A DNA stretch of 64,000 bases, from the NCBI RefSeq assembly GCF_029633865.1, contig NC_079214.1, positions 16,367,936-16,431,935 of the forward strand. Direction: 5' to 3'. The position numbers and the translations under genes were made by a program. Shown here piece by piece: positions 21,029 to 33,163 of this stretch (its first letter is position 1; each line of letters opens with the position of its first letter). Source of the stretch: Lampris incognitus. Its lineage: Eukaryota > Chordata > Actinopteri > Lampriformes > Lampridae. Under the pieces are notes generated by a model. That model saw only the letters and a program-made list of their open reading frames with translations, was not told the DNA's origin and made no database searches.

Positions 21029-24000
21029 GGGCCATTTTGTCTTGACCAACGCAATCTAGGTTTTAATTTTTTACTTAGCCAAGGCAGTGTGTAGATAATT
21101 TTGTTGGTCTGTTTCCCCAAGGATGCAACAAGATCGGTAATCTTTTATCCAGTCTATCTCCCTTTCCAAGACAGCTAACAATAACAAAACACAACCCAGT
21201 GTCAACTTGGCAAAAAGCCAAACTATTTTTTAGGCGGTTCTGTCAGTCTGTGGACTTAAGCAATCAGGCTTTCTAGAGTTTATTTAGGGGAAGTGCTATT
21301 GAGTACTTTAGTGTATCCCCTCTCGAGTATAGTTGCTAGCTAGCTACTTTATCTGTGGAGTCCCAGCAGCAACAGCCTTGTTAGTTGGGCTTTTAATAGG
21401 CCAGCCTAGATTCCTGTGCAGACGCGTGTGTATTTCAGACCTGCTGTTTGTCAAGACGAGTCTCATAAGATAAAGTTACTGCTTGGCCTTTGCACTAGTT
21501 GGTGGTTCCTGCTCTTTCCAGAAGAGTCCAGGTTATGTTCATAGGAACAACAAATGAATATAAGGGAAATTTTCCCATCATTATGGTGGATGTGATGTCA
21601 ATCTTGAATGTTACCTGAATTTGTAGAAGCAAAACATTCAAATACAAGCAATATATAATGAGAAAAGGCCATTTTTCTGCTTAGTCAAGTACTAAGTAGA
21701 TTCAGATGTTCCTACAATACCCAGAATTCATTGAATGCATTGAATACTGCTGAGGATTTTCCCTGTTCACACATCATGCAGCTACTATCTGTAAAATACA
21801 AGGATAGTGTTTGTTTACACATGACATGATGGTGCCTGCTGTCTCTTTACATCCTGCTCCTGTAGGATGCCATTTTTATATTGTAAACTACAGCTTCTCT
21901 TAACTGTGCAACACAGCTGCCTATTAAGCCCAACCTCTGCACAGACTGGGTGTAGCTCTTATTTCTAGGTATGTCTATTTTCCAGATATTTTTAAATACA
22001 TCCTAATTCTTGCTGGTTTACAAATTTCTTGCTCGAACGAATACCTGCCATGTGCAAGTCGCAGTTGCATTCCTTGTGATTAGTTCCCTCACTCAATGAA
22101 AAACATGCCAGGCTGGTCTTGGTACTCTGATGTAAACATAGCAGTATAAACATAGCTGCAGCTAAAAAAAATGAGCGAGTCTGTTTTGATTTAGCTGTGC
22201 CAGCACACCCAATCAGTATTGACAGAGAGGCAGAGCCAGCAATAAAAATTTGTCAGTAGTACTGTCAATGCTGGTTCTTTCGCACACCTGCATCCAACAG
22301 ATTGGCTGCAGCTGTTTACCCTAAATCAGAGTACCAAGACCAGCCTAGCATGTATTTAACCTTTACATGGTTTTCAACCAGAAGATGTCGGCAAACTCAA
22401 TAAAATGGGCTCAGATTTAGTTGCTCTAAAGTCACATAATGTGCCGTTTTTTTCCCCCTCACCCACACTTGAGCATTATTTGGCCACATTAATTTGAAAA
22501 CTGGCCCTTCTGACCCCTTCCCCCTCCCCTAAAAAATTGAATATACCCAATTATCTTTCAAAATGCAAAACTTATACGGGGCTTGTATTGCAGTGATGAT
22601 GTTTATTACAAAATATCCTAAAGTATCTTGACCATTACCACGTCTTTTCACTATCTCCGTTATAGAGTTATCCTTACCGTAGCTCACCAAGAGAAGATGC
22701 CAGTTCAGACAGCCGCTCCTCTAGCTGGAGACTCCCCTCTCCTCTGACAACCTCCTCTAGATCTTATGATCGTCCCTGGGCTGACTCCCCTTTAAGTGGT
22801 AGGAGCAAACTGGTATGTAGGATGCATTGTCCTATTTTATTATTTAGTTTATTTTTGTGGTTAAATACATTTACGTCTTATACACCTTCACCTACAGCAT
22901 TTGACTCGTCAAAGGTCTGTTGTTCAAAAATGCACACCCATGCTACTTGAGCATGGATGTGCAACATTAAAGATTTCTTAAATGTTTTTTTAGAACGATT
23001 CCGAGAGGAGATTGGGCACATACTCTGGTTTGAATGCCACTGATGATGGAGATTCTAAAAGGGCCAAGCTGTCATTTGGCAACAGAGGGGCTTATTCAAA
23101 GACGCCCTCAACCACAGTTAATGGATCATCTTATTCTGGCAGCAGGCTAAGTGGTGGCACAGGTACACAGCACCGACGTTTCAGAGGCCATTAAGAGAAA
23201 CTTGTTGGCATGTTCATACTTGTTTTAATGGGTTGCCTACATATTTATTTTCTAACCTGTTATTACCAGACCAATTTATATAAATGCAGCACACATTTTT
23301 AATTATTTGTTTTTAAATGTCTAGTAACACAACTAATTTTACAAACCAGCCTGATTCCTTACCAAAACTCTCAAGTTGTCCTTTTGAAGCAAAACTCTTC
23401 TGTTGGTTAATGTACTATATTTGTATTACTTTTTAAGTGAAGCATTTCATGCCATTGATCATTTTATTGATTGAGTCATCAGATGGGAATTTCCAGGTCT
23501 GCTTTAAACCGGTTCTCTTCTGATTTGTATAAAAACTCACTTCAGTTATCAAAATGCATTTTAATTGAGGTGTTCCTCAAGGTTATTATTTTCAAGGACA
23601 AACATTTTCTCTTTATGCTTCCCTTTAGCTACATTTGTCAGATGTCTCTTACCAGTGCTATGCTGATGATATTGTTGTATCTCTTGCTAAAACCCTAAAG
23701 ACCCAAGTAGGTCGGCTATAATTCAAGTTTCCCTTTCTGACATTAAAAGTAAATGTCAAGAATCTAACTTCACCTAAATTCTGATAAAACCTAACTCCCT
23801 GGCTGTTGGCCTGTAGCACATTTCTAGTCTAATCAAGATGTCTTGGCCCTTCTAAATTACAAATTAAAAATGATAGCTAAAATCTGGGAGTCATATTTTT
23901 TGGAGATGCACATCAAAGTTAATTAGTTCACTGAGGTTTTTATCTACTAAGGAGTATAAAGGTAATTTTATTCCTGGATTTTGATGATTCTGAAAACTAT

Positions 24001-27000
24001 TAAACCTGTAGTGCTTTACTTGTCCTAGAATACAAATAAAAAAAATTTCAAACTTGTCCCAGTCATCTTCAAATAGTTACTCTGCTGCAACGATTGTTGG
24101 CATAAATTTTAAGAATTGATTTTTAAAGGATTAAAGACTTCCTGGTCTAGCTCCTTGCTCGTCCTCCTTTGTAGTACCAAAATCCCAATTGAGGACTACG
24201 GGTGATGGGGTTTATGCTGTTCTTGGAACAACCTTCCTGAGGATATTGGGCTAGCAAATTTGATGCCCTCTTTAAAATGGTTTATGAATGGCTTTATTTC
24301 AGCCACTGGCTATTTTAATTTTGTTTTCTTTCTTCTTGACTTATTTGTCAATTAAGTATTTGTATACGTTTGTGATGTGCAACTTGCTTGGAGTACTTGT
24401 TATTGTTTTGAAAAGTGCAATATAAATCACTAAAGATTCTTAACAGGCGTAGGGGAGAAGCGGACTGACACCTGGTTAGATTCATCATGGAGATCATGCC
24501 GTTTATTATCCCGGTCATCCTCTTCCACTGCTGGCTCTTTAGAGCCAGAGTCACTGTTGTCCAGGAGGAAGCTGGAGACGAGGCACGAACCCAGTCCTTC
24601 TGGTCAGGGAGAGAGCAGGATTAGGAGCCCTGGATTGGCTTCTGCATTGTGTAGGGATATATCTTGCCGGTTTCATGCACAAAACTATAAATTGCCTGAT
24701 TTCTATAAAGTACACACAAGCTGACTTAAGATTTGTCTTTATGCATGCTCAATTATCCAGGTAAGAAAATCACAGAAAGTTGAATCAGTCCATCTGGACA
24801 TAACGTTTATTGAGAGAGAGAAACGTTTCATCAATCATCTAATTGACCTCTGAGTTGAGACTGAAGAGGTCACTTAGATGAGTGATGAAACGTTTCTCTC
24901 AATAAACGTTGTGTCCAGATGAACTGATTAAACTTTCTGTGACTGACTTAAGATTGTTTTCTTCCCGCTTTTCAGATCAGCCAGGAAGGTTAACCTCCAC
25001 CTATGCACAGGGAGCTCGGCCCAAAGACACCCTCTACTCCTCCTTTTCCTCTGCTCCCTCTTCTTCAAGGGAGAGCTCAGTCAATGGTCTTGTCTCTTCT
25101 GCCTCCACCACCTCTCACTATCAGTCCTCTCAATCTGCCCGTGAACTCGGCATCAGAACCACAACAGCCCATTCCCGTACCGTCTCCTCCCAGGAAAGCC
25201 CCAAGTCCACCTCGGCCATCTCTTCCTCCTCCTCCCGTTTTGTCTCTCCCATGCCCAGACAGGATACCAACCGCCTTCCCCCTCAAGCTGTCTCTGAACA
25301 GCCTTTGCTGAGGCAGATACCCGAAGAGCCAGAGGGTCGTCGCTCGACTCGCCGCCTTCTATCCCGCCTCTTCTCCCGTCGGTCTAGCCATGACTCCTCT
25401 AGTGGGTCATCCAGCGTGCAGCAGTCTTCCATTGGCTCGACCTTTGAGAGTCAGCCAGCAACCGGAGAAGCTGCGAACAATGAGGAAGGGGCCAGGATTT
25501 CCAGTGTGGAGCCTGACACCAGAGGCTCTGAGGCAGTTCAGGGCCTTGCCCATCTTGGGCCTCACAGAGGTGAACTCCCCATTTTAGAAGATGGCCAAGG
25601 CGAGAGTCAACCTAGTGCCCTGATTCAGCCTAGCCAAGATTCTAGGCGGCTGCTCAGTAGTAATAGTAACAGTAGGAGTGCTGGAAGGAGCAGCTCAAAT
25701 TGGCTTTCCTCCTCTCTTCGCAACCGCTACACTCCCTTCTTTTCCCGCCATGTTAGAGATGAGAGCAGCCCCCCAGCTACGGGTTTGATAGATGGTTGTC
25801 TCCGGCATCTCAGGAGACAGGATGACCCTAACTACAAGGCATCTGATGATAGTGAGGACGAAGATGACGAGGTACTTGAGAGTGTGGAAGTCCCTGGTCC
25901 TTCTGGTCCTGGTATCATCCGGGTACAACCGATGCAACCCAACGCAACTGAGATTGGAATCGCAGTTTTGCCAACCCCGAGAGGCAGATTATATGAAGAC
26001 ATAGTTGCTGTGGACTCAGAGATTCCAGAGGAGAAGAAGCCTGTTCCATCTAGGGACCCTGAAAGGCTGTGCAAGATTCAAGAGAGGTGTGATTGTTTTC
26101 GCTTCCCCTTTTTGTAGATTTAACATTTCCCCTTTGTAGATAATAAGTGTAGGTCTAAGCAGCATGGATGGAATTCCATCCCTGCTTCATTTTATAGAAT
26201 GCCCCTGGTGATAAAAACTGAAATTAATATTATATGCAGAATAGGTCAGTTTCCATTCCCTTCACAAACCAAAGATTTTATGCAATGGCAGCACTGTTCT
26301 TTACTCATGTATGAGCGGGGGTTTTTTTGGGGGGGGGGGTTATTTGTATTTTTTTTTTTGGTCCGCTTATGTTATGAGCCTTTCAGCCATGAATTCTTCT
26401 GATATAGACAGATGACAACCAGACCAATCATGGGCTTGATTTCAGTTAAAGCTTAAACATAACTATTTGTGTATTTAACGTAAAAAGAAACCAACTTGTC
26501 CACCTTGATGTTTTCTCAAAGGTTCGCCATTTAGCTTGTAGGGGAGCTGTGCTCTGTCTGTGGAGCACAAGGTGTTTATTTGAAACTTTATGAAATGTTC
26601 ATTATTCCCTTTTATGTAAATTATACAAAAAGTATTTGACTTTCAAGTGTAATAGATAATTGGGTCCAAAAAGAACAAATTACTTGGCTTTTAAGCTGTC
26701 AGATGAGTATCTTTTTTTTTCTCTTTCTGCTGCAGCATAAGCAGACAATTGTATTCCAGTTCACATCCAATATTTGGAACTTTAACATTCACGGTCTGCT
26801 CTAGTCTTGACTGCTACCCTCTGCGATTACGTTTGATACCAGGCGTGGGGCTGGATCAAACCACTGCTTTCTCTTTAGATATGCTAGCTCCATGTGCTTG
26901 TGTCATAGGCCCAATGAATAATGGAGTTAACTAATATACCTTTTAATGATTCTAATTCCTATTTTGAAGATATTGAGAAGTTTGAATGCCAGCTTACACA

Positions 27001-30000
27001 TCACAGCAACTGTAATGAAACTAAAACCCGCATTTGTTACTTTTGATATTGCTTTTGAATTCTTTACTTGGGTGGAATTTCATTGTGTAATCCATATGAA
27101 AATCGATGAAGTAGTGGATTAAAATGTTGTTCATTCCTTATTTTAGCCTGCTACTGGAGGATTCTGATGAGGAGGAAGGGGACTTGTGCCGTATCTGCCA
27201 GATGGGGGAGGAGTCTGCATCCAACCCTCTGATTGAACCGTGCCGCTGCACTGGTAGTCTGCAGTATGTTCATCAGGAATGCATCAAGAAGTGGCTCCAT
27301 TCCAAAATCAGCTCAGGTAAAAAGTCTGGGGAGGCTTCATCAAAAGCAAGCCATTTTCAAATGTTATGGCTTTAAGCTGCTTCTTGCAGCCTGAAATCTC
27401 CCTAGAATGGATTGATTGAACCATCAAGGTGTTTTTGCTCCTAGGCACAAGTCTCGAGTCCATCACAAAATGTGAACTCTGCAAGGAGAAACTCCATCTG
27501 AACATAGACAACTTTGATGTTAATGAGTTGTACAGGACACACATGCAGGTGAGGGACTGTTTTCCCATGACTCTGTATTGTAGGCCATTGGCACATTTTT
27601 AAGTGAAGGAGTGTTCAAATGTTAGTAATGAGCTATGTCTCCGCTCGCCTCAACTTTTGCACTCATTAGATACAAGGGTAGCTATTTGAAATTCAGCAGA
27701 CTATTTTAAACAACTCGCGCACACACACACAGGCTGTATGGATGGATAAAATTATTGTCAATATATAAAGTATCTATTTTCACAATGTTTCAGTTGTGTG
27801 GTACAACTTCAGTTATACTTTTGTATGATTCTAAATGATGGCTGACTCTTTTTAACGAGGTCCAGGTTTCAAAAAAAGTGGACCTGTCCTTTAATGATGT
27901 TGTGGTTTGTCTTTTCCCCTACTTAGTCAGATTATGAGTTCATCAGCAGTGGTCTCTACCTGGTGGTGCTGTTGCATCTGTGTGAGCAGAGGTTCTCGGA
28001 TGTCCTTGGAGCTGCCAATGAAGCGGGGGTGAGGGTGCACCGCTACAAGTGGAACTGAATCATGTTTATTTGATGTGGAAGTTTTTTATTGTTCGGTTAA
28101 AAGATTTTGGCAGGATGTCATTAGAATGCTATACTCTGGCTTTCATCAGATTTTGGCATAGTTGTAATTGCATTTTTTTTCTTCTTGTTACGAGAGCAAT
28201 ACCAGTAACATGGTACTGATATTAACAGGTCTACATGTGGTCTAGTTTCCACATTGCTTGTACAATGGGAACAACACAGTACTGATTGCGATGCTGTAAA
28301 CCCTTTCCTTGACTATGTGCGTTTTGTTTGCATTCAAAATTTAATATACTGTGTGTTGTATGTGTACAACTTTCTGAAAAATACATTCTCCCTCTCTCGT
28401 CCAGTTTTTCAACCTGGCGAGAACTCTTCATGAACACATGGACAATCTTGAAAGTATGTTACACAATACTGTCTTTCTTGCACCTAATGAAAAGGGCACT
28501 TGTCAAAATTGCTACTCGCACAGTTCACCTGAATGTCAGAAAAATTGACTTCTGGTGTTACTCCTCCTGAACTATAAAAGTGTTGTGTTTACACATTGGA
28601 TTGCCACTCAAGGAATGGTCTCCCAGAGTGTGTATCAATTATTATAGTTATGTATGTTTCGTTTTTCATTTTTCCATCCAGTTTGGTTTGCTCATTTAAT
28701 TTTAAAAAGTTTTAGTTTTTATTAATTTTAGAATTGGTTTTAGTTGTTTTGTTTTTTTATTATAATATGGGGTGTATTTGTCAGGGGCATGATTTAAGAA
28801 GTTCAGAATAGGTAGTACAATAAAAACACATTTTGTGAAGGCAGTTGACTCAGTCATGTAGACATCCCAGTTGCAATTAACACATGCACCAATGCATCCT
28901 CATGCATGTTGTGTTGACAAATTTGATCAAATTGACAGAATAAAGACATTTTTGTATATTTTTATTTTAGTTAGTTTTCTTTCTTTTTTTTTCTTCTAAA
29001 GATTAGTTTTTATTTTTGCAAGGAGTAGAGGTGAAAAAGGTGTATGAGTTTAAATACTTGGCGTCAGCTGTCCAAAGTAACGGAGAGTGCAGGCAGGGTG
29101 GAGTGGATGGAGAAGAGTGTCGGGAGTGATTTGTGGTGGAAGGGCACTAGGAAGAGTAAAAGGGAAGGTTTACAGGATGGTTGTGAGACCAGCTATGTTA
29201 TATGGTTTGGAAATGGTGGCACTGACGAAAAGACGAGGTGGAGCTGGAGGTGGCAGAGTTGAAGATGCTAAGATTTTCACTGGGAGTGATGAAGAAGGAC
29301 AGGATTAGGAACGATTATATTAGAGGGGCCGCTCAGGTTGGACAGTTTGGAGACAAAGCAAGAGAGGCAAGATTGAGATGGTTTGGACATGGGGAGGAGA
29401 GATGCTGGGTATATTGGGAGAAGGATGTTAAATATAAAGCTGCCAGGGAAGAGGAAAAGAGGAAGGCCAAAGAGGAGGTTTATGGATGTGGTGAGGGAGG
29501 ACATGCAGGTGGCTGATGTGACAGAGGAAGATGTAGAGGACAGGAAGAGATGGAAACGGATGATCCGCCATGGTGACCCCCTAATGGGAGTGGCCAAAAG
29601 CAGTAGTAGCAGATTAGTTTTTATTTCAGTTAACTAAAATGTTTTTTTTTCACACTTAGTTTTAGTTAACTATAATAATCTTTGTGTGTTTGTAGTTTTA
29701 AACTTATTTTTCCTGCTTTTAAATCCTGTGTACAAACCAGAGCCTCTTTTTGGGGATTGGCCTTCTAACAGTAATTTCTAGATGTATGTTTTCCATAAGA
29801 ATTGAGGCAAAGAGTGAGTCACATGCATTTTGCAATATGCAGTTGTAATTTACTTTTTGAATTGGATTCAAGTAACTGAATAAATCCTGAGGAATGTGGG
29901 CGTTATCGACTTAGCGGCTGATGGCCGACTCATAAATGACTGAGCAAAATGCAAGTCAAACGTATATTTTCATTAGCTCTACAACTATTTTAACATCTGT

Positions 30001-30111
30001 CTGTTTGTAGGTTCTCGTGAGGAAGGGGCTACGGAGGAAGGCGGGCGGGACAACAGGCCATCTATCGACTTCTCTGACCTGGAGGAAGACGCTGAGGAGG
30101 ATTGGTCATGA
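20578..30111 (+). CDS. marchf7: MARCHF7 (axotrophin), RING-CH E3 ubiquitin ligase
   Basis: MARCHF7 is an E3 ligase that transfers ubiquitin from an E2 through a RING-CH zinc domain. Coding exons: 20578-20757, 22666-22812, 22994-23162, 24447-24602, 24976-26086, 27147-27316, 27445-27548, 27927-28034 (or 28028), 28405-28453 and 30011-30111. All junctions are GT-AG and the phases agree, giving about 764 residues (human MARCHF7 is about 704). The N-terminal two thirds is a Ser/Arg-rich, low-complexity region. The block [16 protein letters not shown] and the block [16 protein letters not shown] are shared with the human protein. The C4HC3 RING-CH lies at about residues 602-657: C602, C605, C620, C622, H630, C633, C654, C657, with a Trp at 637. 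After it come [19 protein letters not shown] and an acidic C-terminus. The start ATG follows a TTAGCAG tandem acceptor. Expression level cannot be judged from sequence. Confidence 0.95.
20988..21027. repeat. (TG)n microsatellite in MARCHF7 intron 2
   Basis: About 20 uninterrupted TG units. Intron 2 (20758-22665) otherwise shows no exon or clear transposon, only AT-rich sequence. Confidence 0.9.
24734..24942. mobile_element. Foldback element in MARCHF7 intron 4 with 13-bp TSD
   Basis: A 209-bp insertion whose arms are near-perfect inverted repeats (CAGAAAGTTGAATCAGTCC and TCTGGACATAACGTTTATTG on the left; their complements on the right). CTGACTTAAGATT flanks both sides (24721-24733 and 24943-24955). 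It is related to the foldback sequences at 41771, 44268 and 51040, and its outer sequence resembles the ends of fish Penelope-like elements. It fills most of the 373-bp intron between the fourth and fifth coding exons and stops 33 bp before the 3' splice site. Confidence 0.85.
29016..29610 (+). mobile_element. 5'-truncated RTE-type LINE in the last MARCHF7 intron
   Basis: A 595-bp fragment that reads, across several frames, the end of a reverse transcriptase [31 protein letters not shown] and [20 protein letters not shown]. It is flanked by a 16-bp duplication, AGATTAGTTTTTATTT, at 29000-29015 and 29611-29626. 5' truncation with a long TSD is typical of LINE target-primed insertion. Frameshifts and stops make it inactive. 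Confidence 0.85.
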
Positions 30112-30719
30112 GAGAACAGGGGGATGAGGGCAAACACAAGGGAGACTGAAAATGGGAGGCAACTCCGTGCTGTGTGATACGCATATGCTTTACTCATGCA
30201 GTCTGTGTGCAACGGTGTTTGTGGTGCTGGGCCTTTGAGTGAGCTTGAGGGAAAATTTTGAAAACAAAATGCCAAGTGCACAGGACCGTAACGGGTCCTG
30301 TGGTAGAGGGTAGTCGTAGATATGCAGGGTCTGATGTGAGCTGGCGAGGAAATATTTTGGTTTCCGCCATTATCTCCACTTTTCTTTGCGTGCACTTTAA
30401 TTCTTAGATGGCTTATGAAATGCAAATCATTTGGCTTGATAAACCTTGAATGCTTCGTTTACTGGGCTAAGAAGTGTCAACTATGTAACTATGTAAGCAG
30501 TTCAACTGAATTAGACTAGAGGGTGAAAAGTTAAGTTACTCGTAGTTCAGCTGTGACGAGAGATCGATGTTTTTTTTTCTTCCTTGTGACCTCCTAGAGG
30601 ATGTTCTAAACTATGGATGGAATATGAAACCTCACAGCTAAATCGGCAGTTTGTTTTCTCCATTGTCTTTGGTTTTTGCTGTTGAACATCTCCTGTGTGT
30701 TTTCGTGAATACATTTTCC

Positions 30720-30725
30720 AATAAA
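30720..30725 (+). terminator. marchf7: MARCHF7 polyadenylation signal
   Basis: AATAAA lies about 610 bp after the MARCHF7 stop codon, followed by G/T-rich sequence (GGTTTGACTC, GTGTGGACTC). It is the first canonical signal that I see downstream of the gene, so the 3' UTR probably ends near 30745. Confidence 0.7.
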
Positions 30726-30864
30726 GGTTTGACTCAATGCAGTGTGGACTCATGAGAGGAGCTGTTGGGCCCTGTTGGAGTAGTGGTCCCAGAAAAGGGA
30801 CCGTTAGGAGTTGAAACTTAGTTATAGCAAGGCTCTGTAAAGGTAACTGCATCCAGTGAGACTT

Positions 30865-31629
30865 TCTCCCCAGTTGTATCCGGCCAGTTACCCCACTCTT
30901 CCGAGCCGTCCCGGTCGCTGCTCCACCCCCTCTGCCGATCCGGGGAGGGCTGCAGACTACCACATGCCTCCTCTGATACATGTGGAGTCGCCAGCCGCTT
31001 CTTTTCACCTGACAGGAGTTTCACCAAGGGGGGAGCGTAGCGCGTGGCAGGATCACGCTATTCATCCCAGTTTCCCCTCCCCCCTGAATAGGCGCCCCGA
31101 CCAGGACACATACCCACGTCCGACTTCCCACCCGGAGACACGGACAAATTTTTTTTTCCCTGAATTTTCCTTTTCTCCCAATTTAGTGGCCAGTCGATCC
31201 CTATTTTCATTCAAACACCCACCCTCGTACTGCATGCGTTCGCCAACTGCGTCTCTCCGGCCGGCAGTCTCGCAGCAGACGCCTCGCCCCTTCCGCGACA
31301 AGGCGAATTCAGGCCGAACCACTGCTTTTTCCAACACGCACAGAGACGCGTTCATGTGGCGAACACAAGCCGACTCCGCCCCCCACCCGAAGACAGCGTT
31401 GCCGATTATCGCTGCTTCATCGAGTCCGGCCATAGTCGGATCTGACGAAACCGAGGCGCGAACCCCGGTCCCCAGTGGGCAACAGCATCGACACCAAGCC
31501 GATGCTTAGACCGCTCCACCACCGCGGACCCCCGACCAAGCTGGAGGTAACGCGGGGATTCGAACTGGCGATCCTTGTGTTGTTAGGCAACGGAATAGAC
31601 CGCTACTCTACCTCGCTACCCGGACACCG
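30865..31629 (-). repeat. tRNA-derived SINE split by a second SINE
   Basis: The tail and body run from 30865 to about 31144, and the tRNA head from about 31533 to 31629 (GATTCGAACTGGCGATCC, CTACCCGGACACC). The gap is filled by a different SINE at 31145-31532. GAGACTT occurs just outside both ends (about 30858 and 31632) and may be the remaining target duplication. This copy begins about 120 bp after the MARCHF7 polyadenylation region. Confidence 0.8.
31145..31532 (-). repeat. Nested tRNA-derived SINE of another family
   Basis: On the minus strand this begins with a tRNA-like head: CGCGGTGGTGGAGCGGTCTA (A-box region) and GGGGTTCGCGCCTCGG (B-box). A GC-rich body follows, then AATTGGGAGAAAAGG and an A-rich tail at 31145. 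It shares only a short tail motif with the host SINE. CGGAC at both junctions may be a short target duplication. Confidence 0.7.
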
Positions 31630-31872
31630 CGAGACTTGAAAAATAATGAAATTATGAAAACGATTGAAAATGCAAGGTAAATGTGAACTCGTTCTGCCAC
31701 CTGTGGGCGCCTCTGGTGGATACCACCTCTGTTGAAATACGAATGACCGACCGGATCAAATGCGACGTGACTTGTAATGACGCCGCCTCTGTCGCATCAG
31801 GGTGACGCAACGTATTGTCACGTGCATGGATAACTAGACACGTTGGTCCCTAGCTGACGGGTCAAACCCTTC

Positions 31873-31976
31873 AGTCGACTGGGTAACGTTGTCGCTCGCG
31901 GAGGGGGGGAGACGGGTTCGTGTCCCGGCTGTGGCGCTCCCGGACTGCCCCCTGAATTCGCTACAATATTTCGGAG
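31873..31976 (+). repeat. tRNA-derived SINE-like fragment, third type
   Basis: CAGTCGACTGGGTAACGTTG resembles an A-box region and GACGGGTTCGTGTCCCGG a B-box. The following GACTGCCCCCTGAATTCGC block is repeated in reverse at 16893-16962. Repeated copies with pol III boxes argue for a SINE and not for a functional tRNA gene. Confidence 0.55.
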
Positions 31977-32945
31977 AAAGACTCAAGTTTTTTTTTAGAC
32001 TTTTATTGGAGAGCAACCAAAAGTGTACCCGATTTGGGCCATTGTGTTCAGAGACAATGGAGGAGGAAAAAAAATCAACGTTTTGTCTTGATATGAATAG
32101 GTTTAGGTTAGGAAGCCCAACAGCTTGAGGTTGTTCCTGAAACTTGAAGGAGTACCTCAGCGATCAACATTCAACAGATTCATAGCATCTTTGGTCCAAT
32201 TCTGACAGTTAAAAAAAACAACTATTTACAAAGCAAAAAAAAAAGTGCAATCTGACAGTCCTTTGGAAAGCAATACAGAAACATCGCCAAACGTCATTGT
32301 GCTTAACTGAAGTAACTGTTGCCCCACGGCATATTAAAGTGCGTACTTGCTCAGTAGTTTTAAGTGCGTATGCAGACAGATTAACCTTCTATCTACAAGT
32401 GTGCTTCAAATTCATGGATGTTGCTCAGACAACGTCCAGGACAAGACTTCAGATTTAATTGCAGAAAAAAAACCTTTTTTTTTTGCCTTTTAAGAGTTAA
32501 GTTTGACCACAGCGCATCTGTTATCAGTGGGCTAGTAAAATGACAACTGAGCAAGTAAATACCAAAAAAAACAAAACAAAACAGTGCTTTCTAAAAGAAG
32601 AATTACCCTGAAGGACAAAACAGTCTATCCAGTGCTTTCTTTCAACAACTCAAACTCTGTAATTACATTATTAAGAGGCACCGTCAGTGATCTGTATCAT
32701 CTGGGAGGGGAAATCCTGCTAACTGAAGTTGGTGGGTTGAATCGCTGCAAAAAGTCATTAAAGTTTTGGTTAAAAAAAAAAGAAAAAAAAAAAGGTCTCG
32801 ACCAGAATCACTGACAGTAACTTAAAAAAAAACTACAATCCTGAAGATTTAAACGTAGATAATTGTCTTTTTTTTTAATTTCATATTGCTGTTTTAAGAC
32901 AACCGTCAATAGAGTCTGTGAATGTTCTCATTCATCCAGGTCATG

Positions 32946-33163
32946 GTTATCCGAAGGAGTTGAATCAAGTGCAGCTGGACTTGGTATATATCCGTGAGGA
33001 TGTTTCGCCTCTCATCCAAGAGGCTTCCTCAGTTCGTGCCTTTCTGACTAGACCAAGCTAGTCTGACTGGTTGGTGATGAGACTCAGAATTGGATGAGAG
33101 GAGAAACGTCTTCACGGATATATACCAAGTCCAGTTGCACTTGACTCAACTCCTTTGGATAAT
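32946..33163. repeat. Foldback element between MARCHF7 and LY75
   Basis: Left arm 32946-33018 and right arm about 33090-33163 are inverted copies (GGAGTTGAATCAAGTGCAGC, GGACTTGGTATATATCCGTG and their complements). It resembles, but is not the same as, the foldback group at 24734. The remainder of 31977-34092 holds AT-rich sequence and simple repeats; I see no gene in it, and no CD302. Confidence 0.75.

Noticed and set aside
25003-25311. Proline-rich alternative frame inside the large MARCHF7 exon
   Set aside because: It is the +1 shadow of the Ser-rich coding sequence, whose true frame is fixed by splice phases on both sides.
31873-31945. Functional tRNA gene
   Set aside because: A- and B-box-like blocks are present, but no cloverleaf closes, and a second decayed copy with the same downstream body (16893-16962) shows that it is a SINE.
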